DNA of 64,000 nucleotides from contig DQFO01000014.1 of NCBI GenBank assembly GCA_003525075.1, positions 62,001 through 126,000 of the forward strand, in the 5' to 3' direction. Below are positions 60,721 to 64,000 of this stretch, piece by piece. This stretch comes from Clostridiales bacterium (GTDB lineage: Bacteria > Bacillota > Clostridia > TANB77 > CAG-508). The translations under genes were made by a program, and so were the position numbers. A model generated the notes under the pieces. That model did not search any database and was not told the DNA's origin. It saw only the letters and a list, made by a program, of their open reading frames with translations. The first letter of the stretch is position 1. Each line of letters begins with the position of its first letter.

Positions 60721-62004
60721 TTATTCTTTATTTCCTTCTGGTAATATATTTGCACTACTTATATTAAATATTTTCTTCATAAAACATTTTATTTTTTCTG
60801 ATAGTGTTACATTTCCAATTATATCTACTAATGCATTTTGTGTTGAATTTTTTACTATTTTTTGTAAAATTTTTATTTCTTTTTTACTTATTTTTGCTTC
60901 ATTTATATATGATAAATTATATGTTATAGCTGGTAATATATCTGAATCGTAATCATCTATTGATGAAAATGACATTACATAGTTATATACTAAATTTTGA
61001 GAATCCATATCATATTGTACTGCATATCTATCTAAAATTTCACAAACAATTGGATCCATTTTCTTTATTGCTATATTTCTTAAGTTTCTATAGTTCTTTG
61101 CTGAATATTCTATTAACTCTCTTTTCCATGTTTCTCTTTCAAATTTTTCTTTTTCTAATATTTTTTCTTTAATAGGATATATTTTTATTGTTGTTTCATT
61201 ACTTAATTCTGCTTTATATATTAATTCACCATTTTCTACTTTTACAACAATATTCTTTATCGTTGTTGGTTCTTCTGTATTTGTATTAACTAATTGATTT
61301 TCTTCAGTTTCTTCTAAAGTAATTATTTCTTTTTCTAAATTTTTAGTTATTTCATTTATATTATTATAATAATCTGTTAATACTGGATCAATAGCAATTT
61401 CTTCAATAGGTTTTAGCTCTTCATTTATTAATTGAACTTGTTCGTTTTCTTCTTTATTTTCAATTTCTTGTTTTTCTATTATTTCATTTATTTGTTCAGA
61501 TTGTTCTTGGCTTTCTTCTATTTCTGTAGTTGAAAATAAATTAATTACATCAACAATTTGATTATGTTTGATCAATCTTTTTGCAAACATAATTCTAGCC
61601 ATACTTTGTCCTATTTCATTTATGTTATCTGTTAATTCATAAATTTCTTCTGGATCAAGATTGTCTCTATTTTCTTCTATTTGTTCACTAATAATTCTAC
61701 TTTTTCTTACACTTTCAGCAATCAAATTATCTATTTCTATAAATGCTTGTTCTCTAACTCTTAAAAGTTTAGAATTTATTTGATTTTGAAACCATTGGCT
61801 TTGGTTTCCTAAATCTGATATTTGTTTTCCTAAGCAATTTACTTCTGACCAAACATCTTCATCATTATTTATTTTATTTTGTGCTTTTTTTGTATTTCTT
61901 TCTTTTGCTAATTCATTTCTTTTGCTTTCTATATCTCTTATCTGAGCACTTAAAACTGCTTTTTCATTAACAAATATATCTAATTCATTAATTAATTCTT
62001 CCAT
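60721..62004 (-). CDS. Unknown coiled-coil protein with acidic middle region
   Basis: The 427-residue protein has an N-terminal coiled coil of about 150 residues (LSAQIRDIESKRNELAKERN and following). A Glu/Gln/Ile-rich acidic linker lies around 165-260. A helical C-terminal domain follows from about 275, with RETWKRELIEYSAKNYRNLR and a basic tail (KIKCFMKKIFN). No membrane segment or catalytic motif is visible. It resembles the 765- and 377-residue coiled-coil proteins of this window only in general character. It is flanked by trmFO upstream and the ribosomal operon downstream. Confidence 0.65.
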   Translation of the reverse strand: MEELINELDIFVNEKAVLSAQIRDIESKRNELAKERNTKKAQNKINNDEDVWSEVNCLGKQISDLGNQSQWFQNQINSKLLRVREQAFIEIDNLIAESVRKSRIISEQIEENRDNLDPEEIYELTDNINEIGQSMARIMFAKRLIKHNQIVDVINLFSTTEIEESQEQSEQINEIIEKQEIENKEENEQVQLINEELKPIEEIAIDPVLTDYYNNINEITKNLEKEIITLEETEENQLVNTNTEEPTTIKNIVVKVENGELIYKAELSNETTIKIYPIKEKILEKEKFERETWKRELIEYSAKNYRNLRNIAIKKMDPIVCEILDRYAVQYDMDSQNLVYNYVMSFSSIDDYDSDILPAITYNLSYINEAKISKKEIKILQKIVKNSTQNALVDIIGNVTLSEKIKCFMKKIFNISSANILPEGNKE

Positions 62005-62156
62005 CTTTTTTTAACCTGTTATATTAAGTTGATTGCTTCTTAATACATTCCTTTCTTTTGTTATTTCCGAATTTTATTCATTTGTTATTCTATCATATGA
62101 CTTTATTTCTTGCAAGAGTTTTTTGTCAATTTTTTTAATATTTTATCATTTTTTGG

Positions 62157-63509
62157 TTAATCAATTTTTAAGTTCTCAATAGCCCTATCTGCTAACATTC
62201 CATACTTTATTTTTTTGTCTTTTATTCTCTTTGGAAGTTCTGGAACAATTCCAAAATTTGCATTCATTGGTTGAAATTTGTCATTTGCTGTTGAAATATA
62301 TTTTGCTAATGCTCCTATCATTGATAAATTTGAAAATTCAATTTTGCTTTCATTTTTTATTTGTGAAACAGCATTTAATGCTGACACCATTCCTGATGAA
62401 ATTGATTCAACATAACCTTCAACACCTGTAATTTGTCCGGCAAAATAAATATTTTTATTATCTTTGAAGTTATATGTGTTATCTAATAATTTCGTTGAAT
62501 TTATATATGTGTTTCTATGCATAACTCCATATTTTACAAATTCAGCATTTTGTAATCCAGGAATCATTCCAAATACTCTTTTCTGTTCTCCATATTTTAA
62601 ATTTGTTTGAAATCCAACTATATTATAAATTGTTCCTAATTCATTATCTTGCCTCAATTGAATTACTGCATATGGTCTTTTTCCTGTTCTTGGATCATCA
62701 AATCCAACTGGTTTTAATGGTCCATATCTTAATGTATCTTTTCCCCTTTTTGCCATTACTTCTACCGGCATACAACCTTCAAATATCTCTCTTTTTTCAA
62801 ATTCATGTAATGTTATAACTTCAGCATTTATTAATTCTTCTACAAATTTTTCATATTCATCTTTATTCATTGGTAAATTTATATAACTTGCTTCTTGTTT
62901 GTGTAATCTTTCTTTCCAATCATCTATTGTTTCATCTTTTCCTTTTTCTTGTTCATATCTATTACCAAAAAAAGCAATATTAAAATCGATGCTTTCTTTT
63001 GTAACAATTGGTGCAGCTGCATCATAAAAATGTAATTTATCTTCTCCAGTTATTTTAGAGATTTCTTTTGATAATCCTTCTGATGTTAATGGTCCTGTTG
63101 CAATTATTACAATTCCTTTTTCTGCAATTTTTTCTATTTCTGTTACTTCTTGATGAATTATTTCTATTAATGGATTTTTTTCTAATTCTTCTGTTACTTT
63201 TTGTGAAAACAATTCTCTATCTACTGCTAATGCTTGTCCTGCTGGTATTTGTGTTTCATCTGCTATTCTTATTAGCAATGAGTCTAGTTTTCTTAATTCT
63301 TCTTTTAACAAACCACATGCATTTGTATGTAAATTAGATTTGAACGAGTTACTACATACTATCTCAGCCAAATTTTTATTACTATGTGCTTCTGTAAATT
63401 TATCAGGCTTCATCTCATACAATTTTACCTTTATTCCTCTTTTTGCTATTTGATATGCAGCTTCACTTCCAGCTAATCCTCCACCTATTATTGTTATATA
63501 ATCTACCAT
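62157..63509 (-). CDS. trmFO: Methylenetetrahydrofolate-tRNA (uracil-5-)-methyltransferase TrmFO
   Basis: TrmFO makes m5U54 in the tRNA T-loop using methylene-THF and FAD. The 450-residue protein starts MVDYITIIGGGLAGSEAAYQ with the dinucleotide-binding motif and has NLAEIVCSNSFKSN with the catalytic cysteine. FEGCMPVEVMAKRGKDTLRYGPLKPVG and QITGVEGYVESISSGMVSALN follow. The ATG at 63509 is chosen because AAGGAAGGAAAA lies before it. The upstream longer frame lacks a site. A clpC-type gene is upstream. Confidence 0.95.
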   Translation of the reverse strand: MVDYITIIGGGLAGSEAAYQIAKRGIKVKLYEMKPDKFTEAHSNKNLAEIVCSNSFKSNLHTNACGLLKEELRKLDSLLIRIADETQIPAGQALAVDRELFSQKVTEELEKNPLIEIIHQEVTEIEKIAEKGIVIIATGPLTSEGLSKEISKITGEDKLHFYDAAAPIVTKESIDFNIAFFGNRYEQEKGKDETIDDWKERLHKQEASYINLPMNKDEYEKFVEELINAEVITLHEFEKREIFEGCMPVEVMAKRGKDTLRYGPLKPVGFDDPRTGKRPYAVIQLRQDNELGTIYNIVGFQTNLKYGEQKRVFGMIPGLQNAEFVKYGVMHRNTYINSTKLLDNTYNFKDNKNIYFAGQITGVEGYVESISSGMVSALNAVSQIKNESKIEFSNLSMIGALAKYISTANDKFQPMNANFGIVPELPKRIKDKKIKYGMLADRAIENLKID

Positions 63510-63532
63510 TTTATTTTCCTTCCTTTTTTCAT

Positions 63533-63567
63533 TAAAAAGTCTCTGCAAAAATGCAGAGAACTTTTAA
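63533..63567 (-). terminator. Terminator of the clpC-type gene
   Basis: Stem CTCTGCA/TGCAGAG extended by AAAAGT/ACTTTT, with a T-run on the minus strand. Confidence 0.8.
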
Positions 63568-64000
63568 TTATTCAATATTAAATTTTAATTCATTATTTTC
63601 TATGTCAACATTAATAGTTTGCCCATCATGGACATCACCTTTTAAAATCATTTCAGAAATTTCATCTTCAACATATCTTTGAATAGCTCTTCTTAAGGGT
63701 CTTGCACCATATTTCAAATTAGTTCCTTTTTCTAATATAAAATCTTTTGCATTTTCTGAAACATTTAAAGAAATATTTTTGTCTGCTAAAGCTTTTACTG
63801 TATCTTTTAACATTAATTCAACAATTTGTAATAATTCAGTTTTTGTTAATGAATCAAATACTATAATTTCATCTATTCTATTTAAAAATTCAGGTCTAAA
63901 AACTTGTTTTAGATTTTCTTCTATTTTATTATTATCAACTGTTTTTTTATCAAAACCAATTGAATTTGTATTAACATTTGAACCTGCATTTGATGTCATA
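63568..64000 (-). CDS. ClpC/ClpB-type AAA+ ATPase, C-terminal fragment (cut by window edge)
   Basis: The visible 143 residues are the end of the second AAA+ module: the sensor motif MTSNAGSN at the window edge, RPEFLNRIDEIIVFDSLTK and the sensor-2 region GARPLRRAIQRYVEDE. A short tail follows. The layout fits ClpC, the ClpP partner for regulated proteolysis, or another class I Clp ATPase. The N-domain and first AAA+ module lie beyond position 64000, so the exact class is open. TrmFO follows 58 bases later after a terminator. Confidence 0.9.
   Translation of the reverse strand, partial: MTSNAGSNVNTNSIGFDKKTVDNNKIEENLKQVFRPEFLNRIDEIIVFDSLTKTELLQIVELMLKDTVKALADKNISLNVSENAKDFILEKGTNLKYGARPLRRAIQRYVEDEISEMILKGDVHDGQTINVDIENNELKFNIE

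Overview
The window comes from a very AT-rich genome. Strong Shine-Dalgarno sites, sigma-A type promoters with 17-base spacers and T-tailed hairpin terminators are easy to see. The gene content (era-yqzL-recO, rodA, MinD/MinE, CwlD, GerAB/GerAC, RNase J, the rpsL-rpsG-fusA-tuf string, fructose PTS, L-lactate dehydrogenase, TrmFO) points to a Bacillota, most likely a Clostridia-like, fermentative and probably spore-forming lineage. The assignment to an uncultured gut Clostridia is inference. TGA is used as a stop codon, so the genetic code is standard in that respect. Almost every gene is on the minus strand. The plus-strand exceptions are a PHP phosphoesterase, the gerAB-gerAC pair and two single genes of clearly foreign base composition.

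Layout. 1-13.2 kb is a surface-polysaccharide locus: several GT2 glycosyltransferases, a two-domain GT2/WsaF-like enzyme, a degenerate methyltransferase/kinase-like/coiled-coil protein recalling WbdD, a membrane-anchored ComEC-like metallo-hydrolase, a Wzm/Wzt-type ABC exporter whose ATPase has a long C-terminal domain, a large membrane protein and a decayed pilin-like gene. 13.2-13.7 kb is a compact foreign gene cassette. 13.7-22.2 kb is housekeeping: recO, yqzL, era, a coiled-coil protein, dusB, rodA, minE, minD and a frameshifted cwlD. 22.2-28.2 kb holds a Nudix gene and an operon that looks like a complete lipid-linked amino-sugar transfer pathway: GtrB/ArnC-like GT2, GT-C-like transferase, WecE-type aminotransferase, ATP-grasp ligase and two half-size SMR/ArnEF-like flippase subunits.

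28.2-32.5 kb has a zinc-ribbon MscL, the PHP gene, a second foreign cassette (thymidylate-kinase-like), a GGDEF protein with a degenerate receiver and a membrane-anchored beta-sandwich protein. 32.5-38.6 kb is carbohydrate uptake and fermentation: fruK, fruA, ptsH, ptsI and ldh. Four of these share an extended ribosome-binding leader. 38.7-45.1 kb has carD, dut, a small secreted or anchored protein, a KAP-type P-loop NTPase, comF and rnj. 45.3-47.8 kb is the germination pair gerAB-gerAC. 47.9-55.7 kb has yitT, a DUF3298-like protein, a PstS-like protein, a radical SAM protein, rnc, acpP, plsX and a novel four-repeat coiled-coil protein. 56-64 kb has tuf, fusA, rpsG and rpsL, another coiled-coil protein, trmFO and the 3' end of a clpC-type gene.

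The most interesting items are the two matching foreign cassettes (perfect TTGACA-N17-TATAAT promoter, strong RBS, one gene of about 50% GC, strong terminator), the Arn-like amino-sugar operon, and the ABC-exported glycan locus with a WbdD-like architecture whose methyltransferase core seems to be missing. Also notable are a one-base frameshift in cwlD, GerAC lacking its lipobox cysteine, and ComF lacking a normal start codon for its conserved N-terminus.
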